A stretch of DNA of 64,000 nucleotides from Exiguobacterium sp. s122. GTDB taxonomy: Bacteria; Bacillota; Bacilli; Exiguobacteriales; Exiguobacteriaceae. Shown one piece after another: positions 56,708 through 64,000 of this stretch (positions are counted from its first letter, which is position 1; every line of letters begins with the position of its first letter). A program made the translations under genes and the position numbers. The notes under the pieces were generated by a model that was not told the DNA's origin, searched no databases, and worked only from the letters and a program-made list of their open reading frames with translations. The stretch lies in contig NZ_JACSMD010000001.1 in the NCBI RefSeq assembly GCF_018618475.1, positions 1,798,001-1,862,000 on the forward strand. Direction: 5' to 3'.

Positions 56708-57617
56708 CGACTGAGGCGAGAATCTCACGTCCGCCACGTCCGAGGAGTTCGTTTGCTACGTCTTGCCCAAGTGCGATTTCATCGGTCGCTGTCTTCGTCA
56801 CGCGAAGCACTTCTTTCCCGTCGACCGAGGCGATCAGTCCCGTGAGCGTCACTTCGTCTCCGTCAACCGTTGCGTATCCGCCGACCGGCACGTGACAGCT
56901 CCCTTCGATCGCCTTCAAGAACGTGCGCTCGGCCGTTGCCGCTTTCGCTGTCACGTCGTCATGGAGAAGTTGTAAAATGTCGGTCACTTCCGCATCATCT
57001 TTTCGACTCTCGATGGCGAGTACGCCTTGACCGACGGCCGGGACCATCATGTCCGCATCGAGCGCTTCAAAGTCGACACGGTCCGTCCAACCCATGCGCT
57101 CAAGCCCAGCTTTAGCGAGCAAGATTGCGTTGAAAGATTCCGTCTCAAGTTTTTTCAGACGTGTGTCGATGTTGCCACGAATCCATTGAATCTCGAAGTC
57201 CGGACGCGCCGCGAGCATTTGCGCCCCACGACGGAGCGAGCTCGTCCCGATAATCGCACCTTCCGGGAGCGTCTCGAGCGTATAGCCGTTCTCGCAGATG
57301 AGGACGTCGCGCGCATCGACACGTTTCGGCATACAGCTGATATAAAGTTCTTCCGGTAATTCGGCCGGGACGTCTTTCATGCTGTGAACGGCGAAATCGA
57401 TGTCGCCATCAAGCATCTGCTGTTGAATCTCTTTGACGAACAATCCTTTGCCGCCGACTTTCGATAACTGGACGTCGACGATTTGATCGCCTTTCGTCAC
57501 GATTTCTTTAATCTCGAACTCGTTTGGTGCGCCAGCTTTCTTCAATTGTTCGATGACCCATTTCGTCTGAGTCATCGCAAGTTGGGAACGGCGTGAGCCG
57601 ACAATGATTTTACGCAT
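56700..57617 (-). CDS. hemC: Hydroxymethylbilane synthase
   Basis: 305 residues. GSRRSQLAMTQT at the start; arginine-rich substrate site GTSSLRRGAQM; dipyrromethane cofactor cysteine in IEGSCHVPVGGY (about 241). It builds the linear tetrapyrrole. It comes 57 bases after hemA, with a hairpin in that gap, and hemX, usual at this point in Bacillus, is absent. Confidence 0.97.
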   Translation of the reverse strand: MRKIIVGSRRSQLAMTQTKWVIEQLKKAGAPNEFEIKEIVTKGDQIVDVQLSKVGGKGLFVKEIQQQMLDGDIDFAVHSMKDVPAELPEELYISCMPKRVDARDVLICENGYTLETLPEGAIIGTSSLRRGAQMLAARPDFEIQWIRGNIDTRLKKLETESFNAILLAKAGLERMGWTDRVDFEALDADMMVPAVGQGVLAIESRKDDAEVTDILQLLHDDVTAKAATAERTFLKAIEGSCHVPVGGYATVDGDEVTLTGLIASVDGKEVLRVTKTATDEIALGQDVANELLGRGGREILASVDA

Positions 57618-57633
57618 GATTGGTCTCCTTCAT

Positions 57634-57660
57634 AGAAAAAGGCGACGAGATTCGTCGCCT
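57634..57660 (-). terminator. Intra-operon terminator between hemA and hemC
   Basis: Minus strand: AGGCGACGA, short loop, TCGTCGCCT and TTTTT, 13 bases past the hemA stop. It would reduce transcription into hemCDBL. Confidence 0.85.
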
Positions 57661-57673
57661 GTTTGATTTTGTA

Positions 57674-59020
57674 TTAGCGCATCAAGGCGCGGAGTGGTGC
57701 TTTCGCCGTGAGGGCTTCGGTCTCTTCGTTCACGTCATCTGACTCTTCTGGCAACTCGACATCGAGGCCGAACGTCTCGACGAACTGGCTAATCCGCGTA
57801 TTTGCATCCGGTTGTGCCGCAGCGTCTTTAATATAGTCAATCGGTTCACGGAGCATCTGATTGATGATCGACTTCATATGTTTGCCGATGACTTTTTTAT
57901 CGCGATCCGATAAGTGGTCGAGCTTACGCTCGAGGCTCTCCATCGTCTCTTCTTGAATCGTGAGTGCACGGCCGCGCAACTCGTTCATAATCGGGACGAC
58001 GCCGAGCGTGACGAGCCACGCTTGAAACTCCTGAATGGCCGCATCGATCTTCACTTCAATCTTCTCGGCTTCGACGAGGCGGGCTGCCAAGTTTTTATTG
58101 ACGATGCCGGTTAAGTCGTCGACATCGAACAAATGGACGCCAGGAAGCTCACGTACCGCTGGATCGATATCTCGCGGTACCGCAATGTCGATCAACAAGA
58201 GCGGACGCTCGCGGCGGAGCAGTTGGGCTGCGGCCACGTCATCATATTCGATGACGGCTTGTTTTGCGCCCGTCGAACTGATTAAAATATCCGCATCGAG
58301 CAGACCGCAGGCAATTTCTCGAATCGAGTGGGCCCGACCTTTGAACTTGTCGGCGACCGCTTTCGCCTTGCTTTCCGTCCGGTTGAAGACAGCGATTTGT
58401 TTTGCGCCGGCCTCGAACAAGTTGAGTGTTGTCAACTCGCCCGTCTCACCGGCACCAACGACGACGACTTGCTTGTCGTCAAGTGACGCATACATCTCTT
58501 GGGCGAGTGCGACCGCTGCCGAGCTGACCGATACCGACATTTCCCCAATTTGTGTCTCGGTATGCGCCCGTTTGGCGAGCGTGACAGCTTCTTTGAACAG
58601 TTTGTTGAACACGGTCCCGGTCGTTCCATTTTCTTGAGCACGGAAGAAGCTTGACTTCACTTGCCCTAAAATCTGTGTTTCCCCAATAATCATGGAATCG
58701 AGTCCTGACGTGACACGGAACAAATGACGAATCGCTTCTTCCCCTTCACGAATCGACAAATATGGCGTGAACTGCTCCATCTCAAGGTCAAACCAGTTCG
58801 CCAAAAAACGTTTTGTATAATAACGTCCCGTATGAAGCTGGTCAGTGACAACGTATAACTCGGTCCGGTTACACGTAGACAAAATAACCGACTCGAAAAT
58901 GCTCTTCTCTTCGCGAAGCGCAATCATCGCGTCCACGATTTCTTGCTCCCCAAACGAGAACTGCTCCCGAATCGCGACAGGGGCTGTCTTGTTATTTAGT
59001 CCAACGACGACAATATGCAT
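57674..59020 (-). CDS. hemA: Glutamyl-tRNA reductase
   Basis: 448 residues from the ATG at 59020 (GAGGGGAA upstream). N-terminal catalytic domain with LSTCNRTELYVV (nucleophilic Cys about 50), GETQILGQVK, NADPH-binding VVVGAGETGELTTL, and a C-terminal helical dimerisation domain. It starts haem synthesis from glutamyl-tRNA. The C-terminus is longer than usual, with an acidic 30-residue tail. First gene of the hem operon. Confidence 0.97.
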   Translation of the reverse strand: MHIVVVGLNNKTAPVAIREQFSFGEQEIVDAMIALREEKSIFESVILSTCNRTELYVVTDQLHTGRYYTKRFLANWFDLEMEQFTPYLSIREGEEAIRHLFRVTSGLDSMIIGETQILGQVKSSFFRAQENGTTGTVFNKLFKEAVTLAKRAHTETQIGEMSVSVSSAAVALAQEMYASLDDKQVVVVGAGETGELTTLNLFEAGAKQIAVFNRTESKAKAVADKFKGRAHSIREIACGLLDADILISSTGAKQAVIEYDDVAAAQLLRRERPLLLIDIAVPRDIDPAVRELPGVHLFDVDDLTGIVNKNLAARLVEAEKIEVKIDAAIQEFQAWLVTLGVVPIMNELRGRALTIQEETMESLERKLDHLSDRDKKVIGKHMKSIINQMLREPIDYIKDAAAQPDANTRISQFVETFGLDVELPEESDDVNEETEALTAKAPLRALMR

Positions 59021-59084
59021 GTATCTCTTCCCCTCATCCAAAATCCAACGACGGTTGTCTTTTCTATTTCAATCTCTACCGTAC

Positions 59085-59110
59085 ATTATAACAGTTCTTA
59101 TCTGGGAACT
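59085..59110 (-). promoter_or_regulatory. Promoter and dyad upstream of hemA
   Basis: Minus strand extended -10 TGTTATAAT (59093-59085). Just upstream a perfect inverted repeat AGTTC-N8-GAACT (59110-59093), extended by imperfect TTATA arms, lies between -10 and the -35 position. It could be an operator. It does not match the PerR box well. Confidence 0.5.
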
Positions 59111-59157
59111 ATAATCTTCTGTTTGATTTTCCTGAAATAAAATAAGAACTTTTTGTG

Positions 59158-59200
59158 ACGAAAAAAAGTAGAAACGGACAAGGTAGCCATTTCTACTTGA
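59158..59200 (-). terminator. Terminator after AI-2E family gene
   Basis: Minus strand: AAGTAGAAA, loop of about 19 bases, TTTCTACTT and T run. The long loop makes it weaker than the others. Confidence 0.65.
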
Positions 59201-59204
59201 AAAC

Positions 59205-60377
59205 TCATTTCAACGTGGAAGGATCGGTAATAATCGTACTTTCCGCCTTCTCTTCTTTTTCTGCTTCAAGATAATGTTTATGCTCGCGCAACTTATAAAT
59301 GCGGACGATGTTTTGAACGACGACTTTCGCCACCGCATACGTCGGCACGGCAATGAGCATCCCGATGATACCGGCAAGGTTCCCGGCGACGAGCAACACG
59401 ATGATGATCGTGAGCGGGTGCACTTTGAGCGACTTCCCTTGGATGAGCGGTGAGATGACGTTCGATTCGATCTGTTGCACGACGATGATGACGATAATGA
59501 CCCAGATAGCCATGATCGGCTCCTGAATGAAGGCGACGACGACGGCCGGCGCGGCACCGAGGAACGGACCGACATATGGAATGATATTTGTGACCATCAT
59601 GAACAGCGCGAGTAGAATCGCGTAATCGACACCGACAATCCATAGTCCGATAAGGGACGTGATCCCGACGAAGAAGGCGACAAGGAGTTGCGCGTGCACG
59701 TAGTTTTTAACCGTGTTGTGCATGTCGTTCAAGATTTTGCGTGTCTCGGTCTCGTAGCTCTTTGGCAACCATTTGACGATCGAGTCTGGAAGACGTTTCC
59801 CGTCAAGGAGCATGTAGATCAGCATAAACGGAATGACGACGATCGTGATGACGGCCGATGTGATGAAGCCGACGAGACGCCCGACGGACGAGGCGACGTT
59901 TCCGAAGATGTCGCCGAGATACGACGTGATGTTGTTCGTGAACTCGGTGAACATGTCATCGTTCTCGTTGACGAAGCGTGACAAAAACTCGTTTTCCATG
60001 AGCGAGTCACGAACGGCGAAAATCTGTAGCTGTAACTCTTTCGCGATGCTCGGCAACGCATTCACAAGTGACGTCACTTGATCGACGAGAAGCGGTCCAA
60101 CGACGCTGAAGACAATCGTGACAATCAACAGGAGTGACGTTAACGTAATCGCGACCGAAATGCCCCGTTTCCCAGAGCGCTTCTCTAAATAGTCGACGAT
60201 GCCGACGAGAAAATAAAAGAAAAGTCCTGCGATAATAAGCGGCACCGTGACGAGCGCTAAAATCACTTTTACCGGTTGAAACACGAATGAGATTTGTGTT
60301 CCGACCCAGATGACTAAGAAAATCGTCAGCGTCCAAAATAATGCGCGGTACCATTTGTTCCCAAACATAATATGCAT
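59205..60377 (-). CDS. AI-2E family transporter
   Basis: 390 residues with seven to eight membrane helices in the family pattern: two N-terminal (about 12-30, 36-58), one at 70-95, a soluble helical part (about 95-165), then five toward the end. Family segments NIIPYVGPFLGAAPAVVVAF and QQIESNVISPLIQGKSLKVHPLTI are clear (given here as NIIPYVGPFLGAAP and ESNVISPLIQGKS). Members export AI-2 or act as ion/proton antiporters; the substrate is unknown. GAGGTGG precedes the ATG. Confidence 0.9.
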   Translation of the reverse strand: MHIMFGNKWYRALFWTLTIFLVIWVGTQISFVFQPVKVILALVTVPLIIAGLFFYFLVGIVDYLEKRSGKRGISVAITLTSLLLIVTIVFSVVGPLLVDQVTSLVNALPSIAKELQLQIFAVRDSLMENEFLSRFVNENDDMFTEFTNNITSYLGDIFGNVASSVGRLVGFITSAVITIVVIPFMLIYMLLDGKRLPDSIVKWLPKSYETETRKILNDMHNTVKNYVHAQLLVAFFVGITSLIGLWIVGVDYAILLALFMMVTNIIPYVGPFLGAAPAVVVAFIQEPIMAIWVIIVIIVVQQIESNVISPLIQGKSLKVHPLTIIIVLLVAGNLAGIIGMLIAVPTYAVAKVVVQNIVRIYKLREHKHYLEAEKEEKAESTIITDPSTLK

Positions 60378-60463
60378 CTTTCCACCTCGTTCAATATTCT
60401 CTTGTCCTAACTAGATATGTAGACAATTATACGATAAATACCCGCTCCGGTAACCCCGAAAAC

Positions 60464-60493
60464 AAAAAAGACGAGGGAATTGCCCTCGTCTGC
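60464..60493 (-). terminator. Terminator after ysxC
   Basis: Minus strand: AGACGAGGG, loop, CCCTCGTCT and six T. Confidence 0.88.
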
Positions 60494-60498
60494 GATGA

Positions 60499-61095
60499 TT
60501 AGTCTTCGTCACGCGTCAGCAACTCGTATATTGCTTTCCACGCTTCGTCTTTTCCTTCGGCGGTTTCCGCTGAGAACGCGACGAACCGGTCCGACGGGTC
60601 GAACTGAAGTTTCCGTTTGACGGCCGCCTCGTGTTTTTGACGTTGGCTCTTCTTAATCTTATCGAGCTTCGTCGCGACGACGATGACCGGGATGTCATAA
60701 TGCTTCAAGAAGTCATACATCGTCACATCGTCGCCCGTCGGCTCGTGACGGATATCGACTAAAAGGACGACACCACGGAGCGCTTGTTGCGACGTCAAAT
60801 ACTGCTCCATCATGACGCCCCACTTCTCGCGCTCGGTCTTCGACACTTTCGCGTAGCCGTAGCCCGGGACGTCGACGAACATGATCTCGTCATTGATGTT
60901 GAAGAAGTTCAGTGTCTGCGTCTTCCCTGGCTTCGAAGACGTGCGGGCGAGTGCCTTGCGCTGACAAATCTTGTTGATGAACGACGACTTCCCGACGTTC
61001 GAACGGCCAGCGAGCGCCACTTCTGGCAACTCATGGACCGGGTAGTGGTCCGGCGCGACGGCGCTCGTAATAAATTCTGCTTTAGTGATTTTCAT
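60499..61095 (-). CDS. ysxC: YsxC/EngB, ribosome-assembly GTPase
   Basis: 198 residues. G1 GRSNVGKSS (about 30-38), G3 [12 protein letters not shown]4 ATKLDKI, G5 FSAET. Essential in Bacillus for 50S assembly. Its start overlaps the lon stop (TAATG). The lon-ysxC order is the same as in Bacillus. Confidence 0.97.
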   Translation of the reverse strand: MKITKAEFITSAVAPDHYPVHELPEVALAGRSNVGKSSFINKICQRKALARTSSKPGKTQTLNFFNINDEIMFVDVPGYGYAKVSKTEREKWGVMMEQYLTSQQALRGVVLLVDIRHEPTGDDVTMYDFLKHYDIPVIVVATKLDKIKKSQRQKHEAAVKRKLQFDPSDRFVAFSAETAEGKDEAWKAIYELLTRDED

Positions 61096-63395
61096 TAGTT
61101 TCCTCCAAATGCTACGTCTAGTACTTGATCGAGCGTCGTCACAGGCACGAACGTCAGTTTTTCACGGACCGTGTCTTGAATGTCGTCGATGTCGCGCTCG
61201 TTATCGTTTGGAATCACGATCGTCGTGAGTCCGGCCCGATGTGCGGCGAGCGCCTTTTCTTTCAATCCGCCGATTGGCAACACGCGGCCGCGGAGCGTAA
61301 TTTCCCCGGTCATGCCGATATCACGGCGCACCTTTTTGCCGGTGAGTGCCGAGATGAGGGCGGTCGCAATCGTGATCCCAGCCGATGGCCCGTCTTTCGG
61401 GACGGCGCCTTCCGGAACGTGGATATGCACGTCTTGACGCTCATAGAATGTCGGGTCGATATCGAACCGCTCCGCGTTGGCACGGACATAACTATACGCC
61501 GTCTGCGCCGACTCTTGCATGACGTCACCGAGTTTCCCGGTCAATTGGAGCTTACCTTTTCCTGGCGCGAGCGCCACTTCAATCGTGAGCGTGTCGCCCC
61601 CGAACGCCGTGTACGCAAGTCCTGTGACCGCTCCAATCGAGTCTTCCGTCTCCCCTTTGCCGTAGCGATATTTCGGTTTCCCGAGATAGTCGCCGAGACT
61701 CTTCAGCGAGACGGTGACACGTTTCTTCTCGCCGATGGCGATTTGTTTCGCCGCCTTCCGGCAGAGCGAACCGATGACGCGTTCTAAGTTCCGGACGCCG
61801 GCCTCGCGCGTATAGCGACGGACGACCTCGTAAAGCGCATCCTCTTTAATCGTCAGTTGGCTCTTTTTCAACCCATGCTCTTTGTATTGTTTCGGAATCA
61901 AGTGACGCTTCGCAATCTCGACTTTCTCGAGTTCGGTGTAGCCGCCGATTTGAATGAGTTCCATCCGGTCTAAAAGCGGCGCCGGGATTTGCGACACATC
62001 GTTCGCCGTTGCAATGAACAGCACGTTCGATAAGTCGAACGGCTCTTCAATGTAATGGTCAGAGAACGAGACGTTCTGTTCCGGGTCGAGCACTTCAAGC
62101 ATCGCTGACGCCGGATCGCCCCGGAAGTCAGACGCCATCTTGTCGATCTCGTCGAGCAAGAATACCGGGTTTTTACTCTCGGCTTGCTTCAGACCACGGA
62201 TGATTCGGCCCGGCATCGCTCCGATATACGTCCGGCGGTGACCACGAATCTCGGCCTCATCCCGGACGCCCCCGAGCGAGACGCGAACAAAATGCCGTTC
62301 GAGCGCCGAAGCGATCGAGCGGGCGAGCGACGTCTTCCCGACCCCAGGAGGTCCAGACAGACAGAGAATCGGTCCGCGGAGCGAGTTCGTCAATTGACGG
62401 ACGGCCAAATACTCAAGGATACGGTCTTTCACCGACTCGAGCCCGTAATGGTCGTCATCAAGGACGTCGGCCGCATGTTTGACGTCGAGCTTATCTTCCG
62501 TCTCGATGCCCCACGGAAGCGAAGCGACCCAGTCGAGATAGTTACGGATGACGGCATATTCTGGCGACGTCGCCGGTACGACGTTTAATCGCTCGGCTTC
62601 CCGCATGACGTTCTTCCGCGTCGTCTCAGGCAAATCGAGTGCCTCGAGCTTCTCACGGAGACGGTTCGGCTCCGAGTCTTGTGACTGATCGCCGAGCTCT
62701 TGTTGAATCGTCTTCATCTGTTCGCGCAAATAGTACTCTTTTTGTGCCTGTTCAATCGTCTTCTTCGTCCGTTCGCGCAGCTGTTGCTCGAGCTCGATAA
62801 TCTCGACTTCGTGCGTCATGATCTCAAGTAGCTCAAGCCCACGTTTCACGGCATCCGGTTCTTCAAGCATCGCTTGACGGAGGTCGACGTCGATGTCGAG
62901 TTTCGAGGCGATATAATCGGTGAGCGACTCGAGCCGTTCATACATCTCATAACGACGTCGCTCGTCCGGCGACAACCCTTTGATTGATCCGACGAGTTTG
63001 CCGAACTGTTCTTTTAACAAGCGGACAAGGGCCGTTCGTTCGACTTCTTCCCCTTCGACGAGTTCGAGCGGCTCGACGTCAGCGAACCAGCCTTCCTTCG
63101 TCTCGTCAATAGCATTGATTTTGACACGCTCTTTCCCGACAAGACGGACCCGTACCGTCTCGTTCGACAGCTCGCTCATCTTGGCGATATGGACGCGCGT
63201 CCCAATCGCATATAAATCTTCTTGCTCAGGTGATTCTTTGCCTGTCTCTTTTTGAGTCACGACAATCAAATCTGTCTCGTGTTCCTTTGCGGCAAGGAGT
63301 GCCCGTAAGGAGAGCGGACGACCGACATCGATCGTCACTCCGATCAGCGGATAGACCACGACTCCACGCAAAGGAAGGATTGGTAATTGTTCCAT
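61095..63395 (-). CDS. lon: Lon, ATP-dependent serine protease
   Basis: 766 residues: LON substrate-binding N-domain (about 1-195, [14 protein letters not shown]), coiled coil (about 200-260), AAA+ with Walker [11 protein letters not shown] (about 348-357) and Walker B FLLDEIDK, and a C-terminal protease with catalytic Ser in KDGPSAGIT (about 670) and Lys in GLKEKALAA (about 713). It degrades damaged and regulatory proteins. AGGAGG precedes the ATG. Confidence 0.98.
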   Translation of the reverse strand: MEQLPILPLRGVVVYPLIGVTIDVGRPLSLRALLAAKEHETDLIVVTQKETGKESPEQEDLYAIGTRVHIAKMSELSNETVRVRLVGKERVKINAIDETKEGWFADVEPLELVEGEEVERTALVRLLKEQFGKLVGSIKGLSPDERRRYEMYERLESLTDYIASKLDIDVDLRQAMLEEPDAVKRGLELLEIMTHEVEIIELEQQLRERTKKTIEQAQKEYYLREQMKTIQQELGDQSQDSEPNRLREKLEALDLPETTRKNVMREAERLNVVPATSPEYAVIRNYLDWVASLPWGIETEDKLDVKHAADVLDDDHYGLESVKDRILEYLAVRQLTNSLRGPILCLSGPPGVGKTSLARSIASALERHFVRVSLGGVRDEAEIRGHRRTYIGAMPGRIIRGLKQAESKNPVFLLDEIDKMASDFRGDPASAMLEVLDPEQNVSFSDHYIEEPFDLSNVLFIATANDVSQIPAPLLDRMELIQIGGYTELEKVEIAKRHLIPKQYKEHGLKKSQLTIKEDALYEVVRRYTREAGVRNLERVIGSLCRKAAKQIAIGEKKRVTVSLKSLGDYLGKPKYRYGKGETEDSIGAVTGLAYTAFGGDTLTIEVALAPGKGKLQLTGKLGDVMQESAQTAYSYVRANAERFDIDPTFYERQDVHIHVPEGAVPKDGPSAGITIATALISALTGKKVRRDIGMTGEITLRGRVLPIGGLKEKALAAHRAGLTTIVIPNDNERDIDDIQDTVREKLTFVPVTTLDQVLDVAFGGN

Positions 63396-63412
63396 TACAA
63401 CGCCTCCTGTGC

Positions 63413-63459
63413 AAAAAGGCCCAAAACTCGGATGTGCCGAGTGTTTGAGCCTTTTACGT
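63413..63459 (-). terminator. Terminator between clpX and lon
   Basis: Minus strand: AAAGGCTCAAACACTCGG, CACAT loop, CCGAGTTTTGGGCCTTT and T run. It ends 18 bases before the lon start, so lon needs readthrough or a promoter inside clpX. Confidence 0.88.
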
Positions 63460-63465
63460 TAAAAG

Positions 63466-64000
63466 TTATGCTGTCTCTTTGTTGTCGCCTGTCTGTTCGA
63501 CAGTGCCATCACGAAGGACGTATTTCGGACCGGCAAGACCCGTAATCGTTTCATCCGTGATGATGACTTTCTCGATATCGTCGCGCGATGGGACAGTGAA
63601 CATCACATCGAGCATCATTTCTTCGATAATCGAGCGGAGACCGCGTGCGCCAGTCTTACGTTTGATGGCAAGTTTGGCAATTTCAATCAACGCCTCATCC
63701 GTGAACGAGAGTTCTACGTCGTCAAGTTCGAGCATTTTCTCGTACTGACGAACGAGGGCGTTTTTCGGCTTCGTTAAAATCTCGACGAGCGCTTCTTCGT
63801 CAAGCGTCGTGAGTGTCGCCATGACCGGGAGACGACCAATGAATTCAGGAATCAACCCGAACTTCTGAAGATCTTCCGGAAGTGCCCGAGCGAGCAAGTC
63901 TTCTTGCGTCAACTCGCGGTTCTCTTGGTCGTTTCCGAAACCGATGACTTTTTTCCCGATGCGGCGTTTAACGACCGCTTCGATGCCGGCGAACGCGCCG
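63466..64000 (-). CDS. clpX: ClpX, ATPase subunit of ClpXP (C-terminal part)
   Basis: 178 codons are in the window, open at the right edge. It has [23 protein letters not shown], then [15 protein letters not shown] with the RKH-type segment, and the C-terminal [19 protein letters not shown] sensor-2 block, all characteristic of ClpX. The zinc-binding N-domain and Walker motifs lie outside. ClpX unfolds proteins for ClpP. clpX-lon-ysxC is the Bacillus order. Confidence 0.96.
   Translation of the reverse strand, partial: GAFAGIEAVVKRRIGKKVIGFGNDQENRELTQEDLLARALPEDLQKFGLIPEFIGRLPVMATLTTLDEEALVEILTKPKNALVRQYEKMLELDDVELSFTDEALIEIAKLAIKRKTGARGLRSIIEEMMLDVMFTVPSRDDIEKVIITDETITGLAGPKYVLRDGTVEQTGDNKETA

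Noticed and set aside
56708-56737. GTG start giving hemD ten more residues
   Set aside because: It would deepen the overlap with hemC and adds residues not typical of HemD. The ATG at 56707 fits the usual N-terminus.
59085-59110. PerR box upstream of hemA
   Set aside because: The dyad has AGTTC/GAACT arms with 8 bases between, unlike the TTATAAT-n-ATTATAA form. It is reported only as an unassigned dyad.

Overview
The window reads as a mid-GC Firmicute chromosome, most like Exiguobacterium. This is inferred from gene content, strong AGGAGG-type ribosome binding sites and vegetative sigma-A promoters; no taxonomic search was run. Most genes lie on the minus strand. No rRNA, tRNA, CRISPR array, insertion sequence or prophage was seen.

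The backbone follows the Bacillus subtilis order hemA-hemL, valS, folC, comC, maf-radC-mreBCD-minCD, rplU-prp-rpmA, spo0B-obg, niaR-nifS-nadBCA, ruvAB-queA-tgt-yajC, secDF. The sporulation genes that sit in it in Bacillus (spoVID, spoIIB, spoIVFA/FB, safA) are missing, and only a Spo0B-like protein remains.

Layout. 1-1.4 kb: secF (partial) and a separate secD. 1.6-6.2 kb: an island between secD and yajC with a ZIP metal transporter, two tiny membrane proteins, a chemoreceptor and a flavoprotein. 6.2-10.4 kb: yajC, tgt, queA, ruvB, ruvA. 10.4-15.5 kb: NAD synthesis (nadBCA), with the divergent cysteine desulfurase and niacin-responsive repressor. 15.6-18.4 kb: DedA protein, NIPSNAP-Nudix protein, CorC/HlyC protein. 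18.4-22.6 kb: obg, spo0B-like, rpmA, prp, rplU with its leader, RNase E/G. 22.7-29.5 kb: minDC, mreDCB, two unknowns, radC, maf.

29.7-46.1 kb is the main accessory region, a type IV pilus locus. One minus-strand cluster holds a YoaR/VanW-G5 wall protein, a small membrane protein, PilB, PilT, PilC, a major pilin, prepilin peptidase, a PilM-PilN fusion and a PilO-like protein. A divergent operon carries two minor pilins and a large GspK/PilX-like protein. Beside these lie an ankyrin-like protein and a 1241-residue secreted protein. Prepilins would be processed by PilD, polymerised by PilB/PilC with PilMN/PilO, and retracted by PilT. The tip may be formed by the minor pilins.

46-64 kb: folC, divergent selO, a three-gene set of overlapping tiny membrane proteins, a lipoprotein that may be split by a frameshift, valS with a T-box leader (GUC specifier supported by structure), the haem operon hemACDBL without hemX, an AI-2E family exporter, ysxC, lon and the 3' part of clpX.
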